DNA of 26,264 nucleotides from Candidatus Peregrinibacteria bacterium (GCA_016927155.1 JAFGNE010000005.1:1-26264); one strand, 5' to 3'; counted from the first letter of the stretch, positions 6,572 to 14,582 are shown. Numbers and translations are program-made. Notes: a model not told the origin generated them from the sequence alone.

Positions 6572-7831
6572 ATGAAAGCGGTTTTCCGTTTTATTATTAC
6601 AGGCCTCCTTGCTTTTCGGGCGCGCCGGCACCTTAAAAAAGGCCATACCCGGATCATCGCCATTACGGGGAGCATGGGCAAAACCAGCACTAAGGAAGCG
6701 GCGTATACCATTTTAAAAAAACGTTTCAACGTATTCCGTAATCCCAAAGGTTTTAATACCGAGCTGGGCATGAGCCTTGCTATTTTAGGCGAAAATGAAT
6801 CCGGCTTTTCTTCGGCTAAGGCGTGGCTCCGGATTTTGAAGCGCGCTTTTTTTAACCCCAAACCTTTTTACGGGCAGGCCATTTTGGAAATGGGGGCGGA
6901 TCACCCCGGGGATTTGCGCAAATTAATGAAAATCGCCCCGCCTTCCCTGTCCGTTATCACGCATGTGGCACCTGTGCATCTGGGTTCCGGGCAATTTAAG
7001 GATATCGCCGATATCGCCCGCGAGAAAAGCACCCTCATTAAAAACCTGCCGGCGGAAGGGGTGGCCATTGTTAATTTCGATGACCTCCTTGTGCGCGCTA
7101 TGGAAACCAAGGCCCGGCGTGTTACCTACGGCACCGAAGAGCCTGCCATGCTGCGTGCCACCGCTATTTCCTCTACCGCCAAAAATTTGCGTTTTACGGC
7201 CCATTTCGATGGCCAATCGCAGGAATTTACCGTGCCGCTCCTCGGCAAGTTCCAGGTTTATATCTGTTTGGCCGCTACCGCCATTGCTTTACAGTTTGGC
7301 GTGACGCTAAAAGAATGCGCGGAAACCCTGAAAACTTTCAGCCTCCCCCCCGGGCGCATGAATCCCATCGATGGCATCAGCAATACTATGGTCATTGATG
7401 GTTCCTACAATGCTTCGCCTTACACCATGGCCCGTTCACTGGAATTGCTCCGCGAACTTAAGGCTGGCCGCAAAATCGCCGCCCTGGGCACCATGAACGA
7501 ACTTGGCGAAATGACAAAAAAGGCGCATCTGGCCGTTGGTAAACAGGCCGCCGAAATTGCCAATCTCCTGATTGCCGTCGGTCCGGAAGCGGCCCATATC
7601 AAACAGGGGGCCGTGGATGCCGGGATGCCCGAATCCCAGATTTTTACTTTCCTCGATTCCGAAGAAGCGGGCCATTTTTTAAAGGAACACATCCAGCCGA
7701 AAGACCTGATTCTTGTGAAAGGTTCCCAGAACCGCGTGCGCATGGAAAAGCTCGTGAAAATGATCATGGAAAAGCCCGAAGACGCCCCAAAACTTTTATG
7801 CCGTCAGGAAGAAGCCTGGGGAAAAATCTAA
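6572..7831 (+). CDS. murF: MurF-like Mur ligase (UDP-MurNAc-tripeptide--D-Ala-D-Ala ligase), N-terminal domain missing
   Basis: 419 aa. MurF adds D-Ala-D-Ala to the UDP-MurNAc-tripeptide in the cytoplasm, using ATP. The central domain has the P-loop ITGSMGKTSTKE (31-42), the conserved LEMGADHPGDL (105-115) and THVAPVHLG (130-138). The C-terminal part has GRM (261-263), the MurF-type DGSYNASPYTM (276-286) and LVKGSQNRVRMEK (391-403). The usual first domain of MurF (about 80-90 residues that hold the UDP part) is absent: the P-loop begins at residue 33 instead of about 107 in E. coli. Instead there is a short hydrophobic-basic N-terminus (FRFIITGLLAFRARRHLKK). Another Mur-ligase-type enzyme is possible, but the YNASP motif favours MurF. 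Its stop codon overlaps that of the convergent PrsW gene (CTAA at 7828-7831). Confidence 0.8.
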   Translation: MKAVFRFIITGLLAFRARRHLKKGHTRIIAITGSMGKTSTKEAAYTILKKRFNVFRNPKGFNTELGMSLAILGENESGFSSAKAWLRILKRAFFNPKPFYGQAILEMGADHPGDLRKLMKIAPPSLSVITHVAPVHLGSGQFKDIADIAREKSTLIKNLPAEGVAIVNFDDLLVRAMETKARRVTYGTEEPAMLRATAISSTAKNLRFTAHFDGQSQEFTVPLLGKFQVYICLAATAIALQFGVTLKECAETLKTFSLPPGRMNPIDGISNTMVIDGSYNASPYTMARSLELLRELKAGRKIAALGTMNELGEMTKKAHLAVGKQAAEIANLLIAVGPEAAHIKQGAVDAGMPESQIFTFLDSEEAGHFLKEHIQPKDLILVKGSQNRVRMEKLVKMIMEKPEDAPKLLCRQEEAWGKI

Positions 7832-8838
7832 TGCGCGTGCACGATCCGGTACAAGTTATGGCTTTCTTTGTATAAAAAGGAAACCATCACCAGGCCGATG
7901 ATGACGATAGGGACTACCAGGAAAGCTAAATTGAGTTCAAAAAGCACGTTGCAGGCCGCGTGGAATAAAGTGGCCAAAGCCAAGCCTTCCACGATCTTTT
8001 TTTCCGCATACACCGTTGAACGCCTGAATGTGAGGAGGAAATGGAGGGCGCTTGTCGTTTTCAGGAAGAGTTTCCCCCCGGCTTTTCCTGTCAGCGGGTC
8101 GGCAAAACGGGCCAGCCCGTAGTAGTAGCCAAAAATACCCGAAGCTACCAGGTGGATAGGCAGGCTCAGCATGGCCCGGTATAAAACCACGCTAAAATCG
8201 CCGCCTTGTATCGCGTACATCAGCGTTTCAATCACGGCGAACGCCAACCCCACCATAATGCTTAAAGTGATCGCGTCATCCACGTCTTTCAGCTTTTTAT
8301 CATCCACGAAACGCACGATCAGATGTTTAATGTATTCTTCCATGACCACTAAAAACATCACGGAGCCAAGCGTGCCGGCCAATAACACGCTGCCTAAAGC
8401 CTTCCCCGCGAAAGACTGCGCGGCCGCCATCAGCGCCACCATCACGCCCACTGCCGCGAACCCCAATTCCTCCTCGCGGAAGGCATGAAGCATATTGCGG
8501 AATGTATCCTTTTTAAAAAACGTGAGGACACATGCCACCAGGGCACTCCCCGCGAATAATATCGCGGAAAGCAGGACCAGGTTAAAAAGAAATGTCGCGA
8601 TTCCCATCAGAAATGCCGATTTAAGGAAAGGCTCCAGAAGCCTGTATTCCGCCAGGCCCGGCAGGAAATTCCCATATATCGCTTTATACGCAAAAATCGG
8701 CGCCATGGAAAAAAGCCCGATGCCGAAAATCTGTGCCACCACTTTAAAAGGCTGGGGATGGTAATCTTTTTTATAGAACAGGTACCCCCAGAAGAAGGTT
8801 GCGAAGAGCAGAACGATGGAATAAAATAGCGTCTGCAC
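7828..8838 (-). CDS. PrsW-family intramembrane glutamic protease
   Basis: 336 aa, about eight to nine membrane helices. It carries the family marks: MEEYIKH (E167, E168, K171), GLAFAVIETLMY (E204), LPIHLVASGIFGYYYG (H229) and LFHAACNVLFE (H293, N297). PrsW of Bacillus cuts the anti-sigma factor RsiW inside the membrane as the first step of a stress response, and relatives occur widely, often with unknown targets. No sigma or anti-sigma gene is visible here, so the target is unknown. The start is a GTG at 8838 (the N-terminal residues lead straight into a helix). A strong promoter lies at 8891-8863, giving a leader of about 18 nt. The gene diverges from murA and converges on murF. Confidence 0.85.
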   Translation of the reverse strand: MQTLFYSIVLLFATFFWGYLFYKKDYHPQPFKVVAQIFGIGLFSMAPIFAYKAIYGNFLPGLAEYRLLEPFLKSAFLMGIATFLFNLVLLSAILFAGSALVACVLTFFKKDTFRNMLHAFREEELGFAAVGVMVALMAAAQSFAGKALGSVLLAGTLGSVMFLVVMEEYIKHLIVRFVDDKKLKDVDDAITLSIMVGLAFAVIETLMYAIQGGDFSVVLYRAMLSLPIHLVASGIFGYYYGLARFADPLTGKAGGKLFLKTTSALHFLLTFRRSTVYAEKKIVEGLALATLFHAACNVLFELNLAFLVVPIVIIGLVMVSFLYKESHNLYRIVHAH

Positions 8839-8862
8839 CTTTTTGTTTATATTGTATATATT

Positions 8863-8891
8863 ATTATAGCAAAAAATAGACGTTTTGTAAA
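8863..8891 (-). promoter_or_regulatory. Promoter of the PrsW-family gene
   Basis: On the minus strand TTTACA (8891-8886), 17 bp, TATAAT (8868-8863). It occupies most of the 68-bp AT-rich gap between the divergent prsW-like and murA genes, so expression of the two may be linked. Confidence 0.65.
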
Positions 8892-8906
8892 TAATATATT
8901 ATATTA

Positions 8907-10166
8907 ATGCATACCCACCGTTTTCTCATTACCGGCAAAAAGAAATTGGAGGGGGAAGTTAAGGTCGGAGGCTCCAAAAACGCCGCTCTTCCTATTATCG
9001 CGGCATCGCTTCTTGTTTCTGAGCCTGTCACGCTAACCAACGTGCCCGACATTGAAGACATCTCCACCATGGAGCATATCCTCCATTATATCGGCGTGCG
9101 CACGGAGCATGAAGGCGATAAAATGGTCATCCATGCCAAGGCAATCGCTGACCGTGAGATCGAACATGAACTTGTCAGCAAACTGCGAGCCTCGATCCTT
9201 TTTTTAGGCCCGCTTTTGGCGCGGAATGGCGAAGTGAAACTGGCTTTTCCCGGCGGGTGTGTCATTGGCAAACGTCCTGTGGATGCGCACCTGATGTCCC
9301 TTTCCGCGTTGGGCGCGCAAATCAATGAAGACCATGAAGTGCTGCATTTGGAATGCGGCCAGTTGAAAGGCGCCGACATCGTGATGACGGAAGCCAGTGT
9401 TACGGCCACGGAAAACGTCATCATGGCGTCTGTTTTGGCGAAGGGCACAACCACTGTCCGTTTTGCCGCCGCTGAGCCCCATGTGCAGGATTTGTGTAAA
9501 TTCCTGAACGTCATGGGGGCGAAAATCGAAGGTATCGGCACGCACACCCTTGTTATAAAAGGCGTTAAAAAATTACATGGGGGGCAATACCGCATCGCCC
9601 CCGATTACCTGGAAGCCGGCACGCTGGTGCTTGCCGCCGCCATCACCAAGGGGACCGTAGACGTGCTTGATATTGAACCGCACCATCTTGATATTTTTTG
9701 GCAGAAACTGCGCGAGGTGGGCGTGCATTTTGAGCTGGGAAAAGATATGGTCCGTGTTTTGCCTTCCTCGGAACTAAAGGCCGTCCGTCTGCAAACGGCT
9801 ATTTTTCCCAGTTTTCCCACCGACCTGCAGGCTCCGTTTGCCACGCTGCTCACCCAGGCGAAAGGTAAAAGCTTCATTTTTGAAACTTTGTTTGATGGCC
9901 GCCTGCAATATTTGTATGAATTGGAAAAAATGGGCGTGAAGCCCAATATCCTGAACCCTTACCAGGCGGAAATCGAAGGGCCTGTGAGCCTAAAAGGCGC
10001 TTCCGTTTCCAGCTGCGATATCCGTGCGGGTGCCGCCATGCTCATCGCCGCTTTGGCTGCGGAAGGCGAGACGGAAATCAGCAATATTTATTACATTGAT
10101 AGGGGATACGAAAGGCTTGATGAAAAGCTGAACAGCATCGGGGCGCAGATTAAACGGGTAAAATAG
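8907..10166 (+). CDS. murA: UDP-N-acetylglucosamine 1-carboxyvinyltransferase (MurA)
   Basis: 419 aa, the normal length. MurA moves enolpyruvate from PEP to UDP-GlcNAc, the first committed step of peptidoglycan synthesis, in the cytoplasm. Visible marks: GGSKNAALP (21-29, catalytic Lys24), FPGGCVIGKRPVDAHL (114-129) with the active-site Cys at 118 (equivalent to Cys115 of E. coli, the fosfomycin target), and FPTDLQAPF near residue 310 with the catalytic Asp. The cysteine is kept rather than the Asp found in naturally fosfomycin-resistant bacteria. No Shine-Dalgarno is present; the sequence before the ATG is an AT-rich run (ATATATTATATTA). It heads a run with pheS and the J-domain gene. Confidence 0.97.
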   Translation: MHTHRFLITGKKKLEGEVKVGGSKNAALPIIAASLLVSEPVTLTNVPDIEDISTMEHILHYIGVRTEHEGDKMVIHAKAIADREIEHELVSKLRASILFLGPLLARNGEVKLAFPGGCVIGKRPVDAHLMSLSALGAQINEDHEVLHLECGQLKGADIVMTEASVTATENVIMASVLAKGTTTVRFAAAEPHVQDLCKFLNVMGAKIEGIGTHTLVIKGVKKLHGGQYRIAPDYLEAGTLVLAAAITKGTVDVLDIEPHHLDIFWQKLREVGVHFELGKDMVRVLPSSELKAVRLQTAIFPSFPTDLQAPFATLLTQAKGKSFIFETLFDGRLQYLYELEKMGVKPNILNPYQAEIEGPVSLKGASVSSCDIRAGAAMLIAALAAEGETEISNIYYIDRGYERLDEKLNSIGAQIKRVK

Positions 10167-10168
10167 GT

Positions 10169-10174
10169 TATAAT
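10169..10174 (+). promoter_or_regulatory. -10 box before pheS
   Basis: A perfect TATAAT lies 20 bp upstream of the pheS ATG at 10195, just after the murA stop. The -35 region is poor (CAGATT at 17-bp spacing). It may let pheS and the J-domain gene be transcribed separately from murA, with a leader of about 14 nt. Confidence 0.45.
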
Positions 10175-10194
10175 GGGCGCGTAACTTCTTCGCC

Positions 10195-11241
10195 ATGCAA
10201 TCCAAAATCCAACACCTAAAGTCCGAAATGCTCGCGGCGCTTCATGCGGCAAAAACGGAAGAGGCGATCCGTGAAACGGAAATCAAATATTTGGGCCGCA
10301 GCGGGCTTTTTAATGAAATCATGAAAAGCCTGAAAGACCTGCCCGATGAGGAAAAGAAAACGGTAGGTAAGGCGGCCAATGTTACCAAAAAGGAAATGGA
10401 AGAAGCGGTGAGCCGCCGTTTCATCAGCCTGGAATCCGAGCGTTTGGGGCAGATTGCCGAAACGGAGTGGCTTGACGTCACTGTTCCCGGCAGGAAGCCT
10501 GTGGTGGGGCACCGCCACCTTATTTCCAAGTTCATCGATGATCTGGAAATCATTTTCGGCAAAATGGGCTTTACCGTCGCCGAAGGCCCCGATGTTGAAA
10601 GTGAGCATTACAATTTCAACCAGCTCAACATTCCGCCGGACCATCCCGCACGGGACATGCAGGATACCTTTTGGGTCGCTAACCTGCCAAACACAGTTCT
10701 CCGTACACAAACCTCCCCTGTCCAGATCCGCTACATGGAAGCCCACAAGCCGCCCGTACGCATTATTTGCATGGGAAAAACTTTCCGGAAAGATAGCGAC
10801 GCCACCCACAGCCCCATGTTCCACCAGCTGGAAGGCCTGATGGTTGATGAAGCCATTTCCATGGCTAACCTGAAAGCGATTATCACCCATACGCTTCAAC
10901 AGATTTTTGAAGACCCTTCCATCAAAACCCGCTTCCGCGTCAGCTTTTTTCCTTTTGTGGAGCCGGGAATGGAAGTGGACTGCACTTGTCCCATCTGCCA
11001 CGGGGAGGGGAAGTTGCCGGATAACGTCCCCTGCCGCCTTTGCAAACAGTGCGGATGGCTCGAAATCGGCGGCGCGGGCATGGTGCATCCCAAAGTGCTG
11101 AAAAACGCCGGCTACGATTCTAAAAAATACACCGGTTTCGCGTTCGGCTTCGGCCTCGACCGTATGGTGATGATCAAGCACAGGATCAACCATCTGCGCC
11201 TGTTTTTCGAAAATGACCTAAGATTCATCCGGCAGTTTTAA
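10195..11241 (+). CDS. pheS: Phenylalanyl-tRNA synthetase alpha subunit
   Basis: 348 aa. It is the catalytic subunit that charges tRNA-Phe. Residues 1-90 form the coiled-coil arm that binds tRNA. The class II core holds TSPVQIRYM (173-181), FRKDSDATHSPMFHQLEG (197-214) and motif 3, FGFGLDRMVMI (317-327). A probable zinc-binding insertion at 263-286 (CTCPICHGEGK, then CRLCKQCGW) precedes LEIGGAGMVHP; a Cys cluster here is known in many bacterial PheS proteins. The enzyme works as alpha2-beta2 and needs PheT, which is usually the next gene. Here the next gene is a J-domain protein, so pheT must lie elsewhere. No Shine-Dalgarno precedes the ATG. Confidence 0.96.
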   Translation: MQSKIQHLKSEMLAALHAAKTEEAIRETEIKYLGRSGLFNEIMKSLKDLPDEEKKTVGKAANVTKKEMEEAVSRRFISLESERLGQIAETEWLDVTVPGRKPVVGHRHLISKFIDDLEIIFGKMGFTVAEGPDVESEHYNFNQLNIPPDHPARDMQDTFWVANLPNTVLRTQTSPVQIRYMEAHKPPVRIICMGKTFRKDSDATHSPMFHQLEGLMVDEAISMANLKAIITHTLQQIFEDPSIKTRFRVSFFPFVEPGMEVDCTCPICHGEGKLPDNVPCRLCKQCGWLEIGGAGMVHPKVLKNAGYDSKKYTGFAFGFGLDRMVMIKHRINHLRLFFENDLRFIRQF

Positions 11242-11844
11242 ATGGCTTTAAAAAATTTTTACGAAATCCTCGGCGTCCCCGAAACCGCGTCACCTTCGGA
11301 GATCAAACAGGGGTATTTTGCCATGGCCAAAAAGTACCATCCCGATGCGGGCGACGAGGCCGAAGTGCGGCAATTTTATGAGGTGACGGAAGCGTATGAA
11401 ATCCTTTCCGACAAAGAAAAACGGCGCGCATACGATCTGACTTTGGCAGAAGGAAAAACAAAAAGCACCTCTGTCCCCGGTGAACCGTCTGCCGAAAAAA
11501 CCGAGCTGAAAACCAGCCTTTACGCAAATTTTCGCAGAAAAGAGGCCCGACGTTTCCGCAATACCGTGTTATGGCAGGGGATTTTACGGGTAATCTTTTT
11601 CCCGCTTGTCGCTTTTTTGGTCGTTTATGCCGTTGCTTCTGTTTTTGGAGGTATGGCGCTTCTCCCCGCCCTGGCGGCGCTTTTAATCAGCTTTGTTTAT
11701 TCTATGCGGAAGAATTTTGATATCAGCTCATTCGGGAGGTCTGCCTTTTCCCTTAAACTGATCAAAATGGCGGGATGGGGGATGTTGGTGATCGGATTGG
11801 GATTGATGGCTTGGTATGGGGTTGGTTTTCTGACAAATAGCTAA
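11242..11844 (+). CDS. Membrane-bound J-domain (DnaJ-like) protein
   Basis: 200 aa. Residues 4-66 are a J domain: YEILGVPETASPSEIKQGYF, then KKYHPDAGD with the HPD triad at 33-35 that triggers Hsp70 ATP hydrolysis, and YEILSDKEKRRAYD. There is no Gly/Phe region, zinc finger or client-binding C-domain, so it is not DnaJ itself. Residues about 107-200 hold three hydrophobic helices that should anchor it in the cytoplasmic membrane, with the J domain inside. It probably recruits DnaK to the membrane; the client is unknown. Its ATG follows the pheS stop directly (TAAATG), so translation is likely coupled to pheS. Confidence 0.88.
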   Translation: MALKNFYEILGVPETASPSEIKQGYFAMAKKYHPDAGDEAEVRQFYEVTEAYEILSDKEKRRAYDLTLAEGKTKSTSVPGEPSAEKTELKTSLYANFRRKEARRFRNTVLWQGILRVIFFPLVAFLVVYAVASVFGGMALLPALAALLISFVYSMRKNFDISSFGRSAFSLKLIKMAGWGMLVIGLGLMAWYGVGFLTNS

Positions 11845-11845
11845 A

Positions 11846-12079
11846 TCGGTTTTTCCGAAGATTTTTGGCGGGATCAAATCCAGGCATTACACAGAAAAAT
11901 TAGCTTTGGTTAATCAAATTGCCGATGCCTTGCCGGCAGGGATGAGCCGTTACGGACCGGAAATGATTTTAGGGGTGAATCCGCAACAGGTGGCCGAGTA
12001 TAAGGCTTGGCTTCATGAAATTCAGGAGGCTACGTCTGGCCGTCCGGAGGGCAGGATAATTTTCATTATTTTCCCCTAA
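11846..12079 (+). pseudogene. Open frame without a good start; possible gene fragment
   Basis: The 274 bp between the J-domain gene and rpiB are open in one frame for 77 codons to a TAA at 12077, with protein-like composition (for example KSRHYTEKLALVNQIADAL, GMSRYGPEMILGVNP, QQVAEYKAWLHEIQEA). The first ATG (11942) would give only 45 aa, and no promoter or Shine-Dalgarno marks it. I recognise no family. It may be the tail of a lost gene, a small protein with an unusual start, or chance. A weak stem (TCGG-TTTTT-CCGA, then AGATTTTT) at 11846-11865 might act as a terminator for the gene before it. Confidence 0.3.
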
Positions 12080-12083
12080 AATG

Positions 12084-12092
12084 TGCTATCCT
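12084..12092 (+). promoter_or_regulatory. Possible extended -10 promoter of rpiB
   Basis: TGC-TATCCT has the extended -10 form. It would start transcription near 12099, 20 nt before the rpiB ATG at 12119. No good -35 is visible. Confidence 0.35.
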
Positions 12093-12118
12093 TTTTTTGG
12101 CATAGTCCATTATCCAAT

Positions 12119-12571
12119 ATGAAAAAAGTGATCATCGGCTCCGACCACGCGGGCTACCAAACCAAAGAGAAGATCAAAAAGGAATTGGGCGGCCTGTATG
12201 AGTTCATTGATGCCGGCCCGGACGGCGAAACTTCGGTGGATTATCCCGTTTATGCCGAAAAAGTTGCTTCGCAAGTGGCCGTTACGCCCGGCGCGGAGGG
12301 GGTTCTTATCTGTGGTTCCGGCATCGGCGTTTCCATTGCCGCCAACAAGGTCCCCGGCATCCGCGCGGCCCTAGCGTACAGCGTGAACGCCGCCAAGCTG
12401 GCCCGGTTGCATAACGATGCCAATGTGGTGGCCACCGCCGGCCGCGAAGGGGTGATGGATGATCCGGTCGAAATCGTCAAAACTTTTCTCGCCACCGGTT
12501 TTTCCGGCGAAGAAAGGCACGCGCGCCGCGTGAAGGAAGTCATGGATATCGAAAAACGCCATCGCGCCTAA
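12119..12571 (+). CDS. rpiB: Ribose-5-phosphate isomerase B
   Basis: 150 aa, the usual size. It interconverts ribose 5-phosphate and ribulose 5-phosphate in the pentose phosphate pathway. Visible marks: KVIIGSDHAGYQTK at the N-terminus, SVDYPVYA, LICGSGIGVSIAANK with the catalytic Cys, and LARLHNDANVVATAGR. The start at 12119 is preferred because the family begins right at this MKKVIIGSDHAG; an in-frame ATG at 12083 would add 12 residues that do not fit and would lie in the likely promoter. It is followed 13 bp later by rpe, which uses its product, so the two form an operon. Confidence 0.96.
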   Translation: MKKVIIGSDHAGYQTKEKIKKELGGLYEFIDAGPDGETSVDYPVYAEKVASQVAVTPGAEGVLICGSGIGVSIAANKVPGIRAALAYSVNAAKLARLHNDANVVATAGREGVMDDPVEIVKTFLATGFSGEERHARRVKEVMDIEKRHRA

Positions 12572-12584
12572 ACCTTTATGTTCC

Positions 12585-13277
12585 ATGGCCAAATTTTCCG
12601 TCAAAAGAATCAGGAAACCTATCATTATCGCGCCCTCCCTCCTCGGCGCCGATTACGGCAACCTTAATGAATACCTCAAAAAATTTGAGCCGTTTTGTGA
12701 CTGGTTCCATGTGGATGTGATGGATGGCAATTTTGTCCCGAATTTCACGCTGGGGCCTGTGGTGGTGGCCGGCATCAAAACCAAACGGCCGCTGGACTGC
12801 CACCTGATGATCAACAGCCCGCACCTCTACATTGAAGCTTTCGCCAAAGCAGGCGCCGCTTCCATCACCATCCATGTGGAGGCCAGCAAACACGTGATGG
12901 CGGATATCGAAAAAATAAAAAAAACCGGTTGCCGCGCGGGGCTTACCTTAAACCCCGAAACGCCTGTCGAAAAGATATCCAAATTCCTGCCGCACCTCGA
13001 CATGGTCCTTGTCATGTCTGTACGCCCCGGATTTGGAGGGCAGAAGTTTATGCCGCAAGTGCTGAAAAAAGTCCGCTGGTTGAGGCAGCATTACCCCAAC
13101 CTCGATATCGAGATTGACGGGGGGATTGACGGCAAAACCGCGCTGTTGGCGGTAAAGGCGGGGGCGAATATACTGGTGGCCGGTTCCTATATCCTTAAAA
13201 ACAAAAATCCCCGCAAGGCCGTGGAAAAGTTGCGCGCCGCCGGAAAGACCAACTTACAAACCAAGGCATGCCCTTGA
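12585..13277 (+). CDS. rpe: Ribulose-phosphate 3-epimerase
   Basis: 230 aa. It turns ribulose 5-phosphate into xylulose 5-phosphate. The TIM-barrel marks are all present: IIIAPSLLGADYGNL (13-27), HVDVMDGNFVPNFTLGP (42-58), CHLMINSP, ITIHVEA, LVMSVRPGFGGQKF and IEIDGGI with the metal and catalytic Asp/His residues. The family normally ends shortly after NPRKAVEKLRA; here ten further residues (KTNLQTKACP) follow. These lie where another reading frame holds the tail of a lost nuclease-family gene, so the C-terminal extension probably comes from a recombination or deletion join. It is co-transcribed with rpiB. Confidence 0.95.
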   Translation: MAKFSVKRIRKPIIIAPSLLGADYGNLNEYLKKFEPFCDWFHVDVMDGNFVPNFTLGPVVVAGIKTKRPLDCHLMINSPHLYIEAFAKAGAASITIHVEASKHVMADIEKIKKTGCRAGLTLNPETPVEKISKFLPHLDMVLVMSVRPGFGGQKFMPQVLKKVRWLRQHYPNLDIEIDGGIDGKTALLAVKAGANILVAGSYILKNKNPRKAVEKLRAAGKTNLQTKACP

Positions 13278-13380
13278 CGTTTTCCTCCGCCCAAAGAACA
13301 TCACGGGTGTTGAAATCAAGGCGCTTCCCGACAGGATTTCAGACCATCTTCCCGTTCTTTTTAGCTTTAATTCCGTGTAG
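13240..13380 (+). pseudogene. C-terminal relic of an endonuclease/exonuclease/phosphatase (EEP) family gene
   Basis: In the +1 frame relative to rpe, the DNA reads PERPTYKPRHALDVFLRPKN, then ITGVEIKALPDRISDHLPVL, then FSFNSV and a TAG at 13378. This matches the end of EEP-family proteins: a (T)Y/F...PR..LD.(I/V)F strand, about 15-20 residues, then the hallmark SDHLPV with the catalytic Asp-His pair. The rest of the gene is missing: the bases upstream code for Rpe in another frame. It overlaps the last 38 bp of rpe and 42 bp of the convergent MFS gene. It is best seen as the leftover 3' end of a deleted gene. A tiny expressed protein is unlikely because no start codon fits. Confidence 0.55.
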
Positions 13381-14532
13381 GAGATAATCACTTTTTCCAA
13401 TTGTCAGCCAGCCCAGCGCTGTAAAACTGCCCAATCCGATTATCGGCCAAAGCGCTGTTGGCGGTAGGTAATAAAAAAGAACGGCCATCATCCCGCTGCA
13501 TAGGAAGCGGGCAATGGTCAGGTGCACTTCGCGGTTCAAATGGAAACGTACCGGATGGATTTTACTGCTATAGCCAAAAAGGTAAGAGTCCACTACGGTT
13601 TGCTGCATGCTGCCGGCAAAACGATTAAAAATATTCACACCCCATATGTACGCCATGTGGGGAAAGAAAAAGACAGAGGCCATCAGCAGGCTTCCTAACA
13701 GTTTCGCGTTTGTGGTTTTCGCTAATAATTTAATCCGGTTCTTCCTGTCAAACCAGTGGCCGGCCAAGGCGGTGAGAATAACAGCGACCAAATAACTGAC
13801 ACCTTCCAAAATACCGAGCTGTTTGATGTTACCTATAAAAATATAAAAGGCCAGGATCCACGCGAAACCGACCATGTAGGCGTAGAATCCTTCCAAAAAA
13901 TAGGCGGGGCGCATGGCTTTGTATTCTTTTTTCCCTAATATCCATTTTACCTTTTTCCAGGTGTACCCGCGCGGATGGGGCGGCGCGTCGAAAAGTAAAA
14001 TGGGAATAATGCTCAGTGCTCCCGCTACACTGCCCAAAAACAAAGCGGCGTTGAAGGAGATAAAATAGCTGACCAGCCCTCCTATTACCGGCCCCAAAAA
14101 GCTGATGGCGATACGGAGGATGGCAAGAGCGCTGATTTGTTTGCCGATGATCTGGTGGCTGGCGTTTACCGAAAAAAACCAATGCCGGACCATCCAATAA
14201 AATGAAACGTATAAAGAAAAGGCAAGTGTAGCGGGAATAACCCAATAACTTTTTTCGGGAATTGCCTGACTGAAAAGGGCAAGAGCTACAGAATAAAAAA
14301 CCATGCCCAAGGCCATAAAATATTTTGGCCTTTTTGATTTCATCGCCAGACTGAAGATCGGAATAAACAGGTGGCCGTATATCAGGTTCCAGGCGAAAGT
14401 AAAAAGGAAAACGGCGCTGATGGAATGAAAAAGTTTGTAAATGAATATAGGCAAAAGGATAGTGAGCATCGCGTCGCTCATCTGGAACAGCGCTTCATGG
14501 GCGAAAAACAGGCGAATATTTTTTTGTTTCAT
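13339..14532 (-). CDS. Major facilitator superfamily (MFS)-type transporter
   Basis: 397 aa, about twelve membrane helices. Two halves of six helices are split by a basic cytoplasmic loop (about 185-205, RGYTWKKVKWILGKKEYK). The loop between helices 8 and 9 is GHWFDRKNRIKLL (about 261-273), a form of the MFS motif G-x-x-x-D-R-x-x-R. Substrate cannot be told from sequence; efflux of a small molecule is a common role for such proteins in reduced genomes. It lies alone on the minus strand, facing the tRNA/ftsE operon head to head. A poor promoter (TTGTTT, 17 bp, TAGGAT) sits so close that the transcript could begin at or near the ATG. Confidence 0.8.
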   Translation of the reverse strand: MKQKNIRLFFAHEALFQMSDAMLTILLPIFIYKLFHSISAVFLFTFAWNLIYGHLFIPIFSLAMKSKRPKYFMALGMVFYSVALALFSQAIPEKSYWVIPATLAFSLYVSFYWMVRHWFFSVNASHQIIGKQISALAILRIAISFLGPVIGGLVSYFISFNAALFLGSVAGALSIIPILLFDAPPHPRGYTWKKVKWILGKKEYKAMRPAYFLEGFYAYMVGFAWILAFYIFIGNIKQLGILEGVSYLVAVILTALAGHWFDRKNRIKLLAKTTNAKLLGSLLMASVFFFPHMAYIWGVNIFNRFAGSMQQTVVDSYLFGYSSKIHPVRFHLNREVHLTIARFLCSGMMAVLFYYLPPTALWPIIGLGSFTALGWLTIGKSDYLLHGIKAKKNGKMV

Positions 14533-14553
14533 ATCCCTATCCTAATCGTCCCC

Positions 14554-14582
14554 TTGCTCCTAAACAAGGTTTCCTCTAGAAT
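14554..14582 (+). promoter_or_regulatory. Promoter of the tRNA-Arg/ftsE unit
   Basis: TTGCTC (14554-14559), a 17-bp spacer and TAGAAT (14577-14582). The transcript would start near 14589, about 10 nt before the tRNA. Confidence 0.55.

Noticed and set aside
8892..8906. A -10 box directly before murA suggesting a leaderless transcript
   Set aside because: The stretch is an AT repeat (ATATATTATATTA) in which several boxes can be drawn, and no matching -35 stands out.
10216..11193. Antisense frame of 325 codons across pheS
   Set aside because: pheS is certain on the other strand, and the antisense protein is rich in His/Phe/Gly with no domain pattern, as expected for a shadow frame.
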